Made by a program: the position numbers and the translations under genes
Source of the DNA: Pseudomonadota bacterium
GTDB lineage: Bacteria; Pseudomonadota; Alphaproteobacteria; Acetobacterales; Acetobacteraceae
Direction of reading: 5' to 3'
DNA: 64,000 nt
Assembly (NCBI GenBank): GCA_021845595.1
Contig: JAJZVV010000006.1
Coordinates: forward strand, 20,361-84,360
Notes under the pieces: generated by a model
What the model saw: the letters and a program-made list of their open reading frames with translations, nothing else
Database searches by the model: none
What the model was told of the DNA's origin: nothing
In this document: in pieces, positions 37,125-47,070 of the stretch
How the letters are laid out: the number at the start of each line of letters is the position of its first letter
Position numbering within the stretch: the first letter of the stretch is position 1

Positions 37125-38156
37125 CTACGCCGGCTGGTAGACCCAAGCCGGTGGCCGGCGCAGGAAGTGATGCGCCGCGGCGAGATGCCGCCGGGCGTCG
37201 GCCATGCGTCGGGCGGCGAGGTCCGGAGACGTTTCGCGCATCGCCTTGCCGGCCAGCGCGTAGCATCGCGTCGCGGCGCGGATCGACAGGAACAGCGCTA
37301 GCACCTGATGCGCCTCGGAATCCGCGGCGATCGCCTGGTAGCTGATCCATACGGGCGCGGCGAGCGCGGCGGCGCGCATATGCAGGTCCATCAGCAGGAA
37401 CGCCAGGTCGTAGAGTCTGTCGACGGTCCCGAGGGTCTCATCGAACTCCAGGCAGTCGAACAGCGTGACCCGGCCTTGAAACAGACAGATATTGGCGAGG
37501 CGGAGATCGCCATGCCCGCGCCGCACTTCGCCGGCGTCGCGGCGGCGGTCGAGCACCGGCGCCAGACTCGCCAGCGCGGCCAGGGTGCGCCCGCGCAGCA
37601 CCGGCAGGGCCGCGGCGCGCAGCGGCGCTGCAACCCTGAGCAGTTCGCGATGGTTTTCCTCGACGGCGGCGCGCAGCCCGTGCGCGCCGCCGAAGCCGCG
37701 GCTGGGCGGTGCCGCCAGATGGAACCGCGCCACCAGATCCCCGAGCGCGCGGAGCAACTCGACCGTCAGCCGTCCCTCGTCCGCCATCCGGTCGAACTGG
37801 TCGGCTTGCGCGAACCGGCGCATCACCACCACGGTGTCGACCAGTTCGCCCGGCCCGTCGAAGCGAAGCGTCCCGCCTGCGCCCCGGACGATGGCGCGCA
37901 CGTCGCGATAAAGCTCAGGCGCCGTCCGCCGGTTCAGCGCCAGCTCGGCGCGGCAGGCCCGCGCGCGCAACGCCCGGGTCGTGTAGTCGGCGAGACCGAA
38001 ACGGATCGCCCGCTTGAGTTTGTAGGCCTGCTCACCCACCAGGAACACGATGGAGCAATGGGTCGCGACCTGCGTCACCGCGTCGGTTCCGTCGCCATAG
38101 CTTGCCGGGTCGGCGAGGAATGCCACCGTCTCCCGCTGCCGCCAGGTCGTGTCCAT
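37125..38156 (-). CDS. Aminoglycoside-phosphotransferase-fold kinase-like protein
   Basis: 343 aa. Matches the COG2187-type kinase domain: CSIVFLVGEQAYKLKRAI (Lys of the nucleotide pocket), VRRGHGDLRLANICLFQG with the catalytic H-G-D-x-x-x-x-N loop, and VTLFDCLEFDE with the metal Asp. The C-terminal P-loop ATPase that often follows in this family is absent. Substrate unknown. ATG 38156 is chosen; an upstream start at 38183 is possible. Lies in the same minus-strand group as pncB. Confidence 0.75.
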   Translation of the reverse strand: MDTTWRQRETVAFLADPASYGDGTDAVTQVATHCSIVFLVGEQAYKLKRAIRFGLADYTTRALRARACRAELALNRRTAPELYRDVRAIVRGAGGTLRFDGPGELVDTVVVMRRFAQADQFDRMADEGRLTVELLRALGDLVARFHLAAPPSRGFGGAHGLRAAVEENHRELLRVAAPLRAAALPVLRGRTLAALASLAPVLDRRRDAGEVRRGHGDLRLANICLFQGRVTLFDCLEFDETLGTVDRLYDLAFLLMDLHMRAAALAAPVWISYQAIAADSEAHQVLALFLSIRAATRCYALAGKAMRETSPDLAARRMADARRHLAAAHHFLRRPPAWVYQPA

Positions 38157-38220
38157 TGGCGAGCGGCCGCTCAGGGCGGACACGGCGAGGTCTCCCGCAT
38201 CGCTGCCCGCCCCCCGGCGA

Positions 38221-39600
38221 TCAGCGCGCGTCGGCGGAGTCCGCCGCGCGGTCGAGCGCGTCGGCCAAGTCCCGGATGCCGCGGCTGATCACGACCTGGA
38301 CCTCGCCCGGTTCCAGCCGGCGCAACGGTTCGGGGAGCCGCGTCAGCGATCGTGCGGCATGGGCACGGGCCTGGCCGAGCGTCGGAAAGTCGCCCACCCG
38401 GCGGCCCGCTCGCATGGCGGGCCGCATCAGCGGCTCACCGGAGGCCGCCTCGCCAAGCAGCGCCACGGTATCGCCGGCGATACGGCCCTCCGACGAATTC
38501 CGACGCCACACCTGCTTCGGGCCCGGCCAGGTCGCCTTGCCTTCGCTGCGCTTGCGCCGGGCGCGACCGGCGTATTCCTGCAGCTTGTAGGCGCAATCGA
38601 GCGCCGGCGCGTCCGCCGACGTGGCGAGGCTGGTGCCGACGCCGAAGCCGTCGATCGGCGCCCCGGTCTCGCAGAGGGTCTTCAAGCTCGTCTCGTCCAG
38701 GCCGCCGCTGGCGAAGATGCGGATCTGGCGCTGGCCGGCGTCGTCCAGGATCGCGCGTACCCGCCGCGCATGATCGCCCAGATCCCCGCTGTCGATCCGC
38801 ACCGCCGCCACCGTGATCCCCTCCGCCGCCAGCCGCGGCGCCAGGCGCCCGACCAGCGCGGCGGCGCGCTCCGTGTCGTAGGTATCGATCAGCAGCGTCA
38901 GCGCACGCGGCCGCGCGCGGGCGAAGCGTTCCAGCGCCGTCCGCTCGCTCTCGTGCGCCTGCACGAAGGCGTGCGCCATGGTGCCGAACATCGGGATGCC
39001 GAAGGCACGATGCGCCAGAACCGTGGCGCTGCCATCGAAGCCCGCGAGATAGCTGGCGCGCGCGGCCAGCAGCCCGGCCTCGGCGCCATGCGCCCGCCGC
39101 AGGCCGAAATCGACCAGTTGCCGCCCCGGTGCGGCCAGCACCATCCGCGCCGCCTTCGAAGCGATGACGGTCTGAAAATGCACCAGGTTGATCAGCCGTG
39201 TTTCGATCAGCTGCGCCTGCGGCAGTGGCGCCGTGACGCGCAGGATCGGCTCGTCGGCAAAGAAGACCGTGCCTTCCGGCATCGCATCGAGATCGCCGGT
39301 GAAGCGCAGATCCGCGAGTTGGTCGAGGAACCGCGGGGCAAACTCACCGAGCCCGCGCAGCCAGGCCAGTTCATCCTCGGACAGGCGCATCGTCTCCAGG
39401 AACCGGACCAATTGTTCGAGGCCGGCCGCCATCAGGAAGCCGCGCGTCGGCGGCAGCCGCCGGACGAACAGTTCGAACACGGCGATCTCGGTCATGTCGT
39501 GGGCGGCGTAGGCGGAGAGCATGGCCAGCTGATAGAGATCGGTCAGCAGCAGTCCGTCCGCGAGCGGCGCATCCATCGCGCGGTGGATTTCGGGCGCCAT
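38221..39600 (-). CDS. pncB: Nicotinate phosphoribosyltransferase
   Basis: 459 aa. Joins nicotinate and PRPP to nicotinate mononucleotide in NAD salvage. LLLTDLYQLAMLSAYA at the N-terminus, VDFGLRRAHGAEAG (catalytic His region) and the barrel end IFASGGLDE are typical of bacterial NaPRTase. GGAGAGGAGCG precedes the ATG. 55 bases downstream of the HPF-cold-shock gene, with no terminator seen, so probably the same transcript. Confidence 0.93.
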   Translation of the reverse strand: MAPEIHRAMDAPLADGLLLTDLYQLAMLSAYAAHDMTEIAVFELFVRRLPPTRGFLMAAGLEQLVRFLETMRLSEDELAWLRGLGEFAPRFLDQLADLRFTGDLDAMPEGTVFFADEPILRVTAPLPQAQLIETRLINLVHFQTVIASKAARMVLAAPGRQLVDFGLRRAHGAEAGLLAARASYLAGFDGSATVLAHRAFGIPMFGTMAHAFVQAHESERTALERFARARPRALTLLIDTYDTERAAALVGRLAPRLAAEGITVAAVRIDSGDLGDHARRVRAILDDAGQRQIRIFASGGLDETSLKTLCETGAPIDGFGVGTSLATSADAPALDCAYKLQEYAGRARRKRSEGKATWPGPKQVWRRNSSEGRIAGDTVALLGEAASGEPLMRPAMRAGRRVGDFPTLGQARAHAARSLTRLPEPLRRLEPGEVQVVISRGIRDLADALDRAADSADAR

Positions 39601-39655
39601 CGCTCCTCTCCGTCATCGGCGGCCGCAGCGCTCGCCGGCCAAGCGAACGGTTGCC

Positions 39656-40213
39656 TCAGCCTGGCAGCGGCACGACGGTGCTGGCCTGCGCGCCCTTCTC
39701 TCCCGGATCGGGCGCGAGAACGTAGCGGACCTTGTCGCCGGCATGCAGCGCGGCGAACGCGCCCTCGGCGACGCTGTTGGCGTGGACATAGACCTCTTCG
39801 CCATCCTCGGTCGTCAGGAAGGCATAGCCACGCTCCGGGAACACCCGGGTGATGCGGCCGATCTGTGCCCGCGCGTGGGTCTTTTCCTCGCCGCGGGCGC
39901 GCCGGACATGATCCTCCAGCCGCCGCCGCACCGCGTCGAACGCATCGCGGATGGCGACCTGCGCGTCCTCGTGAGCGTGATGCTCGGCCGGGTCGCGCCC
40001 GACCGCGATCGTCCGCCCCGGAACCGTGAGGTCGATCCTGACATGGAACAGCTTGCCTTGCCGATGGTGGCGGTGCGCGGCTTCGACCACGACGTGGCAG
40101 GCGGTCATCCGGTCATAGAACTGCTCGAGTTCGGCCAGCCGCGCTTCCACCTGGGTCCGCGCCGACGAATCCGGGTCCATGTGGCGGAACGTGATCTGCA
40201 CTGGGACTTGCAT
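39656..40213 (-). CDS. Ribosome hibernation factor HPF/RaiA fused to cold-shock domain
   Basis: 185 aa. Residues 1-110 are the HPF/RaiA fold (VPVQITFRHMDPDSSARTQV, then LFHVRIDLTVPGRTIAVG), which binds the 30S subunit and silences ribosomes. Residues about 118-185 are cold-shock-domain-like, with G-x-I-x-x-V, GYAFLTTEDGEEVYVHAN and ALHAGDKVRYVL. The usual HPF dimerisation tail is missing. The start follows GAGGAGG. A -10 and an FNR-type box upstream suggest low-oxygen induction. Confidence 0.88.
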   Translation of the reverse strand: MQVPVQITFRHMDPDSSARTQVEARLAELEQFYDRMTACHVVVEAAHRHHRQGKLFHVRIDLTVPGRTIAVGRDPAEHHAHEDAQVAIRDAFDAVRRRLEDHVRRARGEEKTHARAQIGRITRVFPERGYAFLTTEDGEEVYVHANSVAEGAFAALHAGDKVRYVLAPDPGEKGAQASTVVPLPG

Positions 40214-40320
40214 GGCGAACCTCCTCGCGAGTGCGTATCCGGCGTTCTCCCCGTATCGACTACGGCCGCCGGATCGTGCTGCGTGTAGCGCGCGAACGCC
40301 GCTGAATACGTCTCGTCTCC

Positions 40321-40362
40321 TGTATACTGGCCGGCACTCCCGCTCCCATTGACCCAAATCAA
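40321..40362 (-). promoter_or_regulatory. FNR-type promoter of HPF-pncB group
   Basis: Minus strand: -10 TATACA (40326-40321). A perfect TTGA-CCCAAA-TCAA dyad spans 40349-40362. With transcription starting about 40314, the dyad centre (40355.5) falls at -41.5, the classic class II FNR/CRP position; no -35 is needed there. A plus-strand TATACT (40323-40328) overlaps and could serve polX. Confidence 0.65.
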
Positions 40363-40423
40363 GGCCCCTTGGCCCCGGTCGGAGGAAAGCGGGCGATGCT
40401 GCCGCTTGCGGCCGGAGGCGCCG

Positions 40424-42145
40424 ATGCCGTTGGTGAACGCCGAAATCGCCGCGGAACTCGACAAACTGGCCGATCTGCTCGACATCGAGGGCGCCAACCC
40501 GTTCCGGGTGCGAGCCTATCGCCGCGCCGCCCGGGTCGTCCAGGGTTTGCCGCGTGCGGCGGCCGACATGCTGGCGGCCGGCGAGGATCTCGACGCGCTG
40601 CCGGGCATCGGTCCCGATCTCGCCGGCAAGATCGCCATCCTGGCGCGCGGTGGCGAGCTGCCGTTGCTGACGGAGCTCGAGCGCGCATTGCCGCCTGGCA
40701 CCGTCGCCCTGCTCGCCGTGCCCGGCCTCGGCCCGAAGCGCGTCCACGCGCTGCACACCGCGCTCGGCATCGACTCGCCCGAGACATTGGCCGCCGCCGC
40801 CCGGTCGGGGGCGCTGCGCACCGTGCCCGGGTTCGGGCCCGGCCTCGAAAGGACCATCCTGCGCGGACTCGCCGAAGGCGCGTTGCAGCGCCCCCGTGCC
40901 CGGCTGGACCTCGCCGAGCAGGTGGCGACGCCCCTCCTCGCCTGGCTGCGCGGCGCCCCTGGGATCGGGCAGGCCGAACTCGCCGGCAGCCTGCGCCGAC
41001 GGCAGGAGACCATCGGCGATCTCGATATCGTCGCCGAAGCGGCCGTCGCGGGACCGGTCATGGACCGGTTCGTTGCCTATGCCGATGTGGCCCGCGTGAT
41101 CGAGCGCGGCCCGACCCGGGCGACCATCCGGCTGCGCGGCGGGTTGCAGGTGGATCTGCGCGTCGTGCCGGCGGCGAGCTTCGGCGCCGCGCTGTGCTAC
41201 TTCACCGGCTCGCGCGCGCACAGCATCGCATTGCGGCGACGCGCCCTCGCGCGCGGGCTCAAGCTCAACGAATACGGCCTGTTCTCGGGCCACCGCCGCC
41301 TCGCCGGGCGGACCGAGGCGGAGCTCTACGGGGCGCTCGGGCTCACCTGCATCCCACCGGAACTGCGCGAGGCCGGCGGCGAGATCGAGGCGGCTGCGGC
41401 GGGAGCGCTGCCGCGGCTGGTCACGCTCGCCGATCTCCGCGGCGATCTGCACGTGCACACCGATGCCACTGACGGACGGGCGAGCCTGGCGGCGATGGCC
41501 GCGGCGGCGCAGGCCCTGGGGCATGCCTACATCGCGGTCACCGACCATAGCCGGAGCCTCGGCATGGCGCACGGGCTCGACCCCGAGCGCCTGGCGCGGC
41601 AGATCGCCGCGATCGCGGCGCTGAACGCCACTCTGCGCGACTTCACCGTGCTCGCCGGCACCGAGGTGGATATCCTCGAGGATGGGCGCCTCGATCTTCC
41701 GGACGATATTCTTTCGCGGCTCGATCTCGTGGTCGCGGCGATCCATTCGCATTTCGACCTGCCGCCGCAGCGGCAGACCGAGCGCGTGCTGCGCGCGATG
41801 GACAACCGGTTGGTCACGATTCTTGCCCATCCCACCGGCCGGATGATCGGCCGGCGTCCAGGCCATGCGCTGGACATGGAACGGCTGATGCGTGCGGCCC
41901 GGGAGCGCAACTGCTGCCTCGAAGTGAACGCCCAGCCCGAGCGCCTGGACCTGAACGGCGCGCATTGCCGGTTGGCGAAGGAGATCGGGGTCAAGCTCGC
42001 GATCTCCACCGACGCGCACAGCCCCGCCGAGCTTGGATGGCTGCGCTACGGTGTCGATCAGGCGCGGCGCGGCTGGATCACGGCCACCGAGGTGGTGAAC
42101 ACCCTGCCCCTGCCGGCGCTACGCGCCGCGCTGCGGCGGGGATGA
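40424..42145 (+). CDS. polX: PolX-family DNA polymerase with PHP domain
   Basis: 573 aa, the normal length. Helix-hairpin-helix repeats (LPGIGPDLAGKIA, VPGLGPKRVHALH) lead to the polymerase beta-like core, with GSLRRRQETIGDLDIV providing the metal Asp pair. The C-terminal PHP phosphoesterase has DLHVHTDATDG, VTDHS and AHPTGR. Fills short gaps in base-excision repair, and the PHP part acts as 3'-5' exonuclease. ATG 40424 follows GGAGG. Divergent from the HPF gene. Confidence 0.93.
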   Translation: MPLVNAEIAAELDKLADLLDIEGANPFRVRAYRRAARVVQGLPRAAADMLAAGEDLDALPGIGPDLAGKIAILARGGELPLLTELERALPPGTVALLAVPGLGPKRVHALHTALGIDSPETLAAAARSGALRTVPGFGPGLERTILRGLAEGALQRPRARLDLAEQVATPLLAWLRGAPGIGQAELAGSLRRRQETIGDLDIVAEAAVAGPVMDRFVAYADVARVIERGPTRATIRLRGGLQVDLRVVPAASFGAALCYFTGSRAHSIALRRRALARGLKLNEYGLFSGHRRLAGRTEAELYGALGLTCIPPELREAGGEIEAAAAGALPRLVTLADLRGDLHVHTDATDGRASLAAMAAAAQALGHAYIAVTDHSRSLGMAHGLDPERLARQIAAIAALNATLRDFTVLAGTEVDILEDGRLDLPDDILSRLDLVVAAIHSHFDLPPQRQTERVLRAMDNRLVTILAHPTGRMIGRRPGHALDMERLMRAARERNCCLEVNAQPERLDLNGAHCRLAKEIGVKLAISTDAHSPAELGWLRYGVDQARRGWITATEVVNTLPLPALRAALRRG

Positions 42146-42219
42146 CACGACCGCTCGACACGACCGGGCACCGAGAACCCCGGGCGGCCTCCCGGTTCCA
42201 GTCGCCGCGCCGAGAGGAT

Positions 42220-42296
42220 TGGCGGACCCGACACGATTCGAACGTGCGACCTTCGCCTTCGGAGGGCGACGCTCTATCCAGCTGAGCTACGGGTCC
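42220..42296 (-). tRNA. tRNA-Arg, anticodon CCG
   Basis: Reads GGACCCG...CGGGTCC as the 7-bp acceptor stem, GCTC/GAGC D stem, anticodon stem TCGCC/GGCGA with loop CTCCGAA (anticodon CCG), T arm with TTCGAAT, and encoded CCA after a G discriminator. Decodes CGG, a common Arg codon in this GC-rich DNA. Confidence 0.96.
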
Positions 42297-42376
42297 CGCT
42301 GGCGGACGGTCTAGCCCGAAACCGCGGGCAGAGGAAGCCGGTTGTGCGGCTCCCTCTCTGTCGCGGGTCCGGCCGC

Positions 42377-42586
42377 TCAGCCCTCGACGCCGACCAGGAC
42401 GTCGGAGGCCTTGATCAGGGCGGTGGCGGCGCCGCCGACGCGAAGCCCGAGCTCATCGACCGCCTCGTTGGTGATCGCCGCCGTGATCACGGCGCCGCCG
42501 ATATCGATGCGGACATGGGCGGTGGTGCTGCCCTTGGTGACTTCGACGATCGTTCCCTTGAGGACATTGCGCGCGCTGATCTTCAT
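42377..42586 (-). CDS. Molbindin (Mop, TOBE domain)
   Basis: 69 aa. KISARNVLKGTIVEV starts the molybdate-binding Mop/TOBE fold; the N-terminal S-A-R-N and VDELGLRVGGAATALIKASDV are typical. Binds molybdate or tungstate in a hexamer for storage or homeostasis. ATG 42586 follows AAGGAG; the much longer open frame upstream is a shadow. Could supply the Mo enzyme at 16 kb. Confidence 0.93.
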   Translation of the reverse strand: MKISARNVLKGTIVEVTKGSTTAHVRIDIGGAVITAAITNEAVDELGLRVGGAATALIKASDVLVGVEG

Positions 42587-42649
42587 GGGTAGCTCTCCTT
42601 GGCCGTGGTCAATAGACCATTCTGCGCTGCAGCGATGCGGGAGGCAAAC

Positions 42650-43366
42650 ATGGCGACACTCCACCCCGAGACCCTGGACCGGCTGCGCGGGGTCAGCACC
42701 GCGACGATCACCACCCAGCTCTTCAAGCGCGGCCTGCGCAATACCTGGATGCGGGGCGTGCGCCCGCTTGCCGCGTCCGGGCCCACGCTGGTCGGTCCGG
42801 CTTTCACCCTGCGCACCATCCCCGCGCGCGAGGACCTCGACCGGCTGGAGACGCTGGCGGATCCGGAGCACCCCCAGCGCAAGGCGATCGAAGTGACCCC
42901 GCCCGGGCATGTTCTGGTGATCGATTGCCGCGGCGTGACCGATGCGGCGGCGGCCGGCGATATCCTTCTCACGCGCCTCGCGCGCCGCGGCGTCGCCGGC
43001 CTGGTGTGCGACGGGGCACTGCGCGACGCGGGGCCGATCGCGGCGATGGGGTTCGCGGCGTTCTGCGCCGGCCCGGCGGCGCCGCTCAGCCTGTGCGGCC
43101 ACCACGCGGTGGCATTGCAGGAGCCGATCGCGTGCGGCGGCGTCGCGGTTTTCCCCGGCGACATCATCGTCGGCGACGCCGACGGGGTGGTGGTGATCCC
43201 GGCCGATCTGGCCGACGCGGTGGCGGCCGACGGCGCCGAGCAGGAGGCGCTGGAGCGCTTCGTGCTGGAGCGGATCGAGGCCGGGGCGGCCCTGCGGGGC
43301 ACCTACCCGCCTGACGCCGCCGTGAGGGCCGAATTCGCGGCCTGGCGCGCCCGCGGCGAACGATGA
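42650..43366 (+). CDS. RraA-family protein (HMG aldolase / RNase regulator-like)
   Basis: 238 aa. GLVCDGALRDAGPIAAMGF and VFPGDIIVGDADGVVVIP are the RraA/4-hydroxy-4-methyl-2-oxoglutarate aldolase signatures, with Asp and Arg at the active site. Proteins of this kind split HMG or oxaloacetate, or act as RNase E inhibitors; sequence alone does not decide. ATG 42650 follows GGGAGG. 100 bases before malate synthase on the same strand, which makes an enzymatic role plausible. Confidence 0.82.
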   Translation: MATLHPETLDRLRGVSTATITTQLFKRGLRNTWMRGVRPLAASGPTLVGPAFTLRTIPAREDLDRLETLADPEHPQRKAIEVTPPGHVLVIDCRGVTDAAAAGDILLTRLARRGVAGLVCDGALRDAGPIAAMGFAAFCAGPAAPLSLCGHHAVALQEPIACGGVAVFPGDIIVGDADGVVVIPADLADAVAADGAEQEALERFVLERIEAGAALRGTYPPDAAVRAEFAAWRARGER

Positions 43367-43469
43367 GCACGGGCAATGACCGGATGAAATCTGCTGACGG
43401 ATGCCGCCGCGGCCTCGACACGGGCGGGATTGAAGGACATTGAGAGCGCCGAGCGCGATGGAGGGCAAC

Positions 43470-45632
43470 GTGTCGGAGCAGTCGATCCAGGTAGGCGGTC
43501 TCATGGTCGCCGCCAGCTTGCTGGAATTCGTGAACCAGGAGGCGATCCCTGGCAGCGGCGTCTCGGCCGAGGCCTTCTGGACCGGCTTCGGGGCGCTGGT
43601 GCGCGATCTCGCCCCGCGGAACCAGGCGCTGCTGGCGGCCCGCGACTCGCTGCAAGCCCAGATCGACGCGTGGCACCGCGAGCGGCGCGGCAAGCCGTTC
43701 GATGCCGCCGCCTATGAGGGGTTCCTGCGCGAGATCGGCTATCTCCAGCCCGAGCCGGACGCGGTGAGCATCGGCACCGCGCATGTCGACGCCGAAATCG
43801 CCGCGATCGCCGGGCCGCAGCTGGTGGTGCCGGTGACCAACGCGCGCTACGCGCTGAATGCGGCCAACGCGCGCTGGGGCAGCCTCTACGATGCGCTCTA
43901 CGGCACCGACGCCATCCCCGAGGATGGCGGCGCGACGCGTGGCGGCGGCTACAACAAGAGCCGCGGCGAACGGGTGATCGCCCGCGCGCGGCAGTTTCTG
44001 GACGAGAGTTTCCCGCTCGCCGAAGGCAGCCATCGCGAGGCGACGGGCTATGCCGTGGCCGGCGGCCGGCTGACGGTGAGCCGCGCCGGCGGCGTGACGG
44101 GTCTCGCCGACCCCGCACAGTTCGCGGGTTTCCAGGGTGAGGCCGGCGCGCCCCGCGTTGTGCTGCTGCGCCATCACGGCCTGCACGCGGAGCTTCATAT
44201 CGACCGCGCCCGGCCGATCGGCCGCGACGACCCGGCCGGGCTGGACGATGTGGTGATCGAATCCGCCATCACCACGATCATGGACTGCGAGGACTCGGTC
44301 GCGACGGTGGACGCCGCCGACAAGATCGAAGCCTATCGCAACTGGCTCGGGCTGATGCGCGGCACCCTCACCGCTTCGTTCGAGAAGGGCGGGCGCACGG
44401 TCGAGCGCGCGCTGAATCACGACCGCATCTACACCGCGCCGGACGGCAGCACGCTGACCCTGCCCGGCCGCAGCCTCATGCTGGTGCGCAATGTGGGCCA
44501 CCACATGTACACGGACGCGGTCCGCGACGCGACCGGCGCGGACATCCCGGAAACCATGCTGGATGCCGCCATCACCGTCCTGATCGCGCTGCACGATCTC
44601 CGCGGCGACGGGCGGGTTCGTAACAGCCGGGCGGGTTCGGTCTACATCGTCAAGCCGAAGATGCATGGGCCCGAGGAGGTCGCCTTCGCGAGCGAGCTCT
44701 TCGCGCGGGTGGAGTCCATCCTCGGCGTGGCACCGAACACCGTGAAAATGGGCATCATGGACGAGGAACGGCGAACCAGCGCCAACCTCAAGGCCTGCAT
44801 CGCCGCCGCGCGGGAACGGCTCGTGTTCATCAACACCGGGTTCCTGGACCGCACCGGCGACGAGATGCACACCTCGATGGAAGCCGGGCCGATGATCCGC
44901 AAGGGCGACATGCGGGGCACGGCCTGGATTCGCGCCTACGAAGATCGCAATGTCGATATCGGCCTCGCGTGCGGGCTGCGCGGCCGGGCGCAGATCGGCA
45001 AGGGGATGTGGGCGGCGCCGGACCGCATGGCCGAGATGCTGGAGCAGAAGATCGGCCATCCCCGCGCCGGCGCCAACACCGCCTGGGTGCCATCGCCCAC
45101 CGCCGCCACGCTCCATGCGCTGCACTATCACATGGTCGACGTCGCCGCCCGGCAGACGGAGCTGGCCACGCGCGCGCCGACGCCGCTGGGCCCGCTGCTG
45201 ACGATTCCGGTCGCCGACCGGCCCAACTGGTCGCCCGCGGACGTGCAGCAGGAGCTGGACAACAACGCGCAGGGCATCCTGGGCTATGTCGTGCGTTGGA
45301 TCGACCAGGGCGTCGGCTGCTCGAAAGTGCCGGACATCCATGATGTCGGGCTGATGGAGGACCGGGCGACGCTGCGCATCTCCAGCCAGCACATCGCCAA
45401 CTGGCTGCACCACGGGATCGTCTCCGAGGCGCAGGTGATGGCGACCATGCAGCGCATGGCGGCGGTGGTGGACCGGCAGAATGCCGGCGATCCCGCCTAC
45501 CGCCCGATGGCGCCCGGGTTCGACGGTGTGGCCTTCAAGGCGGCGTGCGACCTCGTCTTCAAGGGCCGGGTGCAGGCCAACGGCTACACCGAGTGGATCC
45601 TCACCGCGCGGCGGCGCGAGGCGAAGGGCTGA
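43470..45632 (+). CDS. glcB: Malate synthase G
   Basis: 720 aa from GTG 43470 (GGAGG five bases upstream); ATG 43458 is the alternative. Condenses glyoxylate with acetyl-CoA to malate in the glyoxylate cycle or glycolate use. [18 protein letters not shown] holds the metal Glu/Asp region, [17 protein letters not shown] is conserved, and [13 protein letters not shown] and HTSMEAGPM are later signatures. No isocitrate lyase is in the window. Ends 42 bases from convergent mntH, with a strong hairpin between. Confidence 0.95.
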   Translation: MSEQSIQVGGLMVAASLLEFVNQEAIPGSGVSAEAFWTGFGALVRDLAPRNQALLAARDSLQAQIDAWHRERRGKPFDAAAYEGFLREIGYLQPEPDAVSIGTAHVDAEIAAIAGPQLVVPVTNARYALNAANARWGSLYDALYGTDAIPEDGGATRGGGYNKSRGERVIARARQFLDESFPLAEGSHREATGYAVAGGRLTVSRAGGVTGLADPAQFAGFQGEAGAPRVVLLRHHGLHAELHIDRARPIGRDDPAGLDDVVIESAITTIMDCEDSVATVDAADKIEAYRNWLGLMRGTLTASFEKGGRTVERALNHDRIYTAPDGSTLTLPGRSLMLVRNVGHHMYTDAVRDATGADIPETMLDAAITVLIALHDLRGDGRVRNSRAGSVYIVKPKMHGPEEVAFASELFARVESILGVAPNTVKMGIMDEERRTSANLKACIAAARERLVFINTGFLDRTGDEMHTSMEAGPMIRKGDMRGTAWIRAYEDRNVDIGLACGLRGRAQIGKGMWAAPDRMAEMLEQKIGHPRAGANTAWVPSPTAATLHALHYHMVDVAARQTELATRAPTPLGPLLTIPVADRPNWSPADVQQELDNNAQGILGYVVRWIDQGVGCSKVPDIHDVGLMEDRATLRISSQHIANWLHHGIVSEAQVMATMQRMAAVVDRQNAGDPAYRPMAPGFDGVAFKAACDLVFKGRVQANGYTEWILTARRREAKG

Positions 45633-45641
45633 GCCGGAAAC

Positions 45642-45672
45642 CAGCCGCCGGCGCCTCCGGCGCTGGCGGCTG
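45642..45672. terminator. Bidirectional terminator between glcB and mntH
   Basis: 14-bp stem with one G-U pair (45642-45655 with 45659-45672) and loop TCC, lying between the two convergent stops. Confidence 0.8.
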
Positions 45673-45674
45673 TG

Positions 45675-46970
45675 TCAGCCGACCAGCGGCAGAGGCACGC
45701 CGAAGGTCTGCAGGATCAGCACCGCGTTGAGCAGCAGGATCGCCACCCCGGCGCCCACCGAAATGGCAAAGAGCACCGGGCCCGGCCGGTAGGCGCCCAT
45801 CACATCAGCACGGCGGACGAGGACGAGCAGCGCCACCATCGGCAGCGGCAGCAACAGGCTGAGCACCACCTGGCTGACCACCAGCGCCTCGGTCGGGTTC
45901 ACGCCGAGCGCGATGACGACGAAGGACGGCGCCATGGTCACCAGCCGGCGCAGCCAGAGCGGGATGCGGAAGCCGACGAAGCCCTGCATGATCACCTGGC
46001 CGGCCATGGTGCCGACGGCCGAGCTCGACAGGCCGGACGCGAGCAGCGAGACCATGAACACGGCCGCCGCGCCGCCGCCGAGCAACGGACCGAGAGTCCG
46101 GTAGGCGGCCTCGATTTCGGCGGTGGCGTTGTGCGTGCCGTCATGAAACACCGCCGCGCTCATCGCCAGCATCGCCATGTTCACCAGGCCGGCGAATCCG
46201 AGCGCGACGACCACCTCGATGTCCGAAAAGCGGAGCAGACGGCGCCGCTCAGCCTCCCCGCGCGCGATCACACGGTCCTGGGTCAGGCCGGAATGGAGAT
46301 AGATCGCGTGCGGCATCACCGTCGCGCCGACGATGCCCACGGCGAGCAGAATCGCGTCCGCATCGGGCAGGCTCGGCAGCACGGAATGGACCGCAACGGC
46401 ACGCCAATCCGGTGGCGCGATCGCCAGTTCGATCAGATAGCTGGCGCCGATCACGGCGACGAAGCCAGCGATGGCCAATTCGACCGGACGGAAACCCGCG
46501 CGCTCGAGGGCGAGCACGCCATAGGTCGCGGCCGCCGTCCCGCCCATGCCCGCCATCAGCGGCAGATGCAGCAGGATGGACAGACCCACCGCGGCGCCGA
46601 TGAACTCGGCGAGATCCGTGGCCATCGCCGCGACCTCGCTGCCCAGCCACATGAACAGCACCAGCGGGCGGGGGAAGTGCTGGCGGCAGAGTTCCGCCAG
46701 GTTGCGCCCGGTGACGATGCCGAGCCGGGCCGACAGCGCCTGGAACACCATCGCCATCAGATTCGCCAGCACCACCACCCAGAGCAGCGCATAGCCGTAG
46801 CGCGCCCCGCCCTGGATGTTCGTGGCGTAGTTGCCCGGATCCATATAGGCGACGGAGGCGATGATGGCCGGGCCGGCGAAGGGCAGCCACGACCGCAGGC
46901 CACGACGGCGGCCACCGAGAACCTCGGCAGCGGCAAACCGTGTCCGGCTGGTCAGGGAGCCGCCGGTCAT
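45675..46970 (-). CDS. mntH: NRAMP manganese/divalent metal transporter
   Basis: 431 aa, about 11 membrane helices. MDPGNYATNIQGGA is the TM1 metal motif and VMPHAIYLHSGL the TM6 M-P-H motif of NRAMP transporters. Imports Mn2+ with protons. ATG 46970 is chosen over 47057 because the longer N-terminus is low-complexity and basic. It is divergent from mntR, with an MntR-type palindrome between. Confidence 0.94.
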   Translation of the reverse strand: MTGGSLTSRTRFAAAEVLGGRRRGLRSWLPFAGPAIIASVAYMDPGNYATNIQGGARYGYALLWVVVLANLMAMVFQALSARLGIVTGRNLAELCRQHFPRPLVLFMWLGSEVAAMATDLAEFIGAAVGLSILLHLPLMAGMGGTAAATYGVLALERAGFRPVELAIAGFVAVIGASYLIELAIAPPDWRAVAVHSVLPSLPDADAILLAVGIVGATVMPHAIYLHSGLTQDRVIARGEAERRRLLRFSDIEVVVALGFAGLVNMAMLAMSAAVFHDGTHNATAEIEAAYRTLGPLLGGGAAAVFMVSLLASGLSSSAVGTMAGQVIMQGFVGFRIPLWLRRLVTMAPSFVVIALGVNPTEALVVSQVVLSLLLPLPMVALLVLVRRADVMGAYRPGPVLFAISVGAGVAILLLNAVLILQTFGVPLPLVG

Positions 46971-47070
46971 ACCGGTCCCCGCGCGCCCCGTGCACGCCCG
47001 GCTTGGCCGCGCGCGGCCGGTCGCGGTGCGAGGACGCATGAGGGGCAGGATTGCCACATGCCGGATAATT

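Noticed and set aside
39656..42019. HPF frame extended to 787 codons
   Set aside because: The upstream part is antisense to polX. The HPF start at 40213 has a good ribosome-binding site and the family N-terminus.
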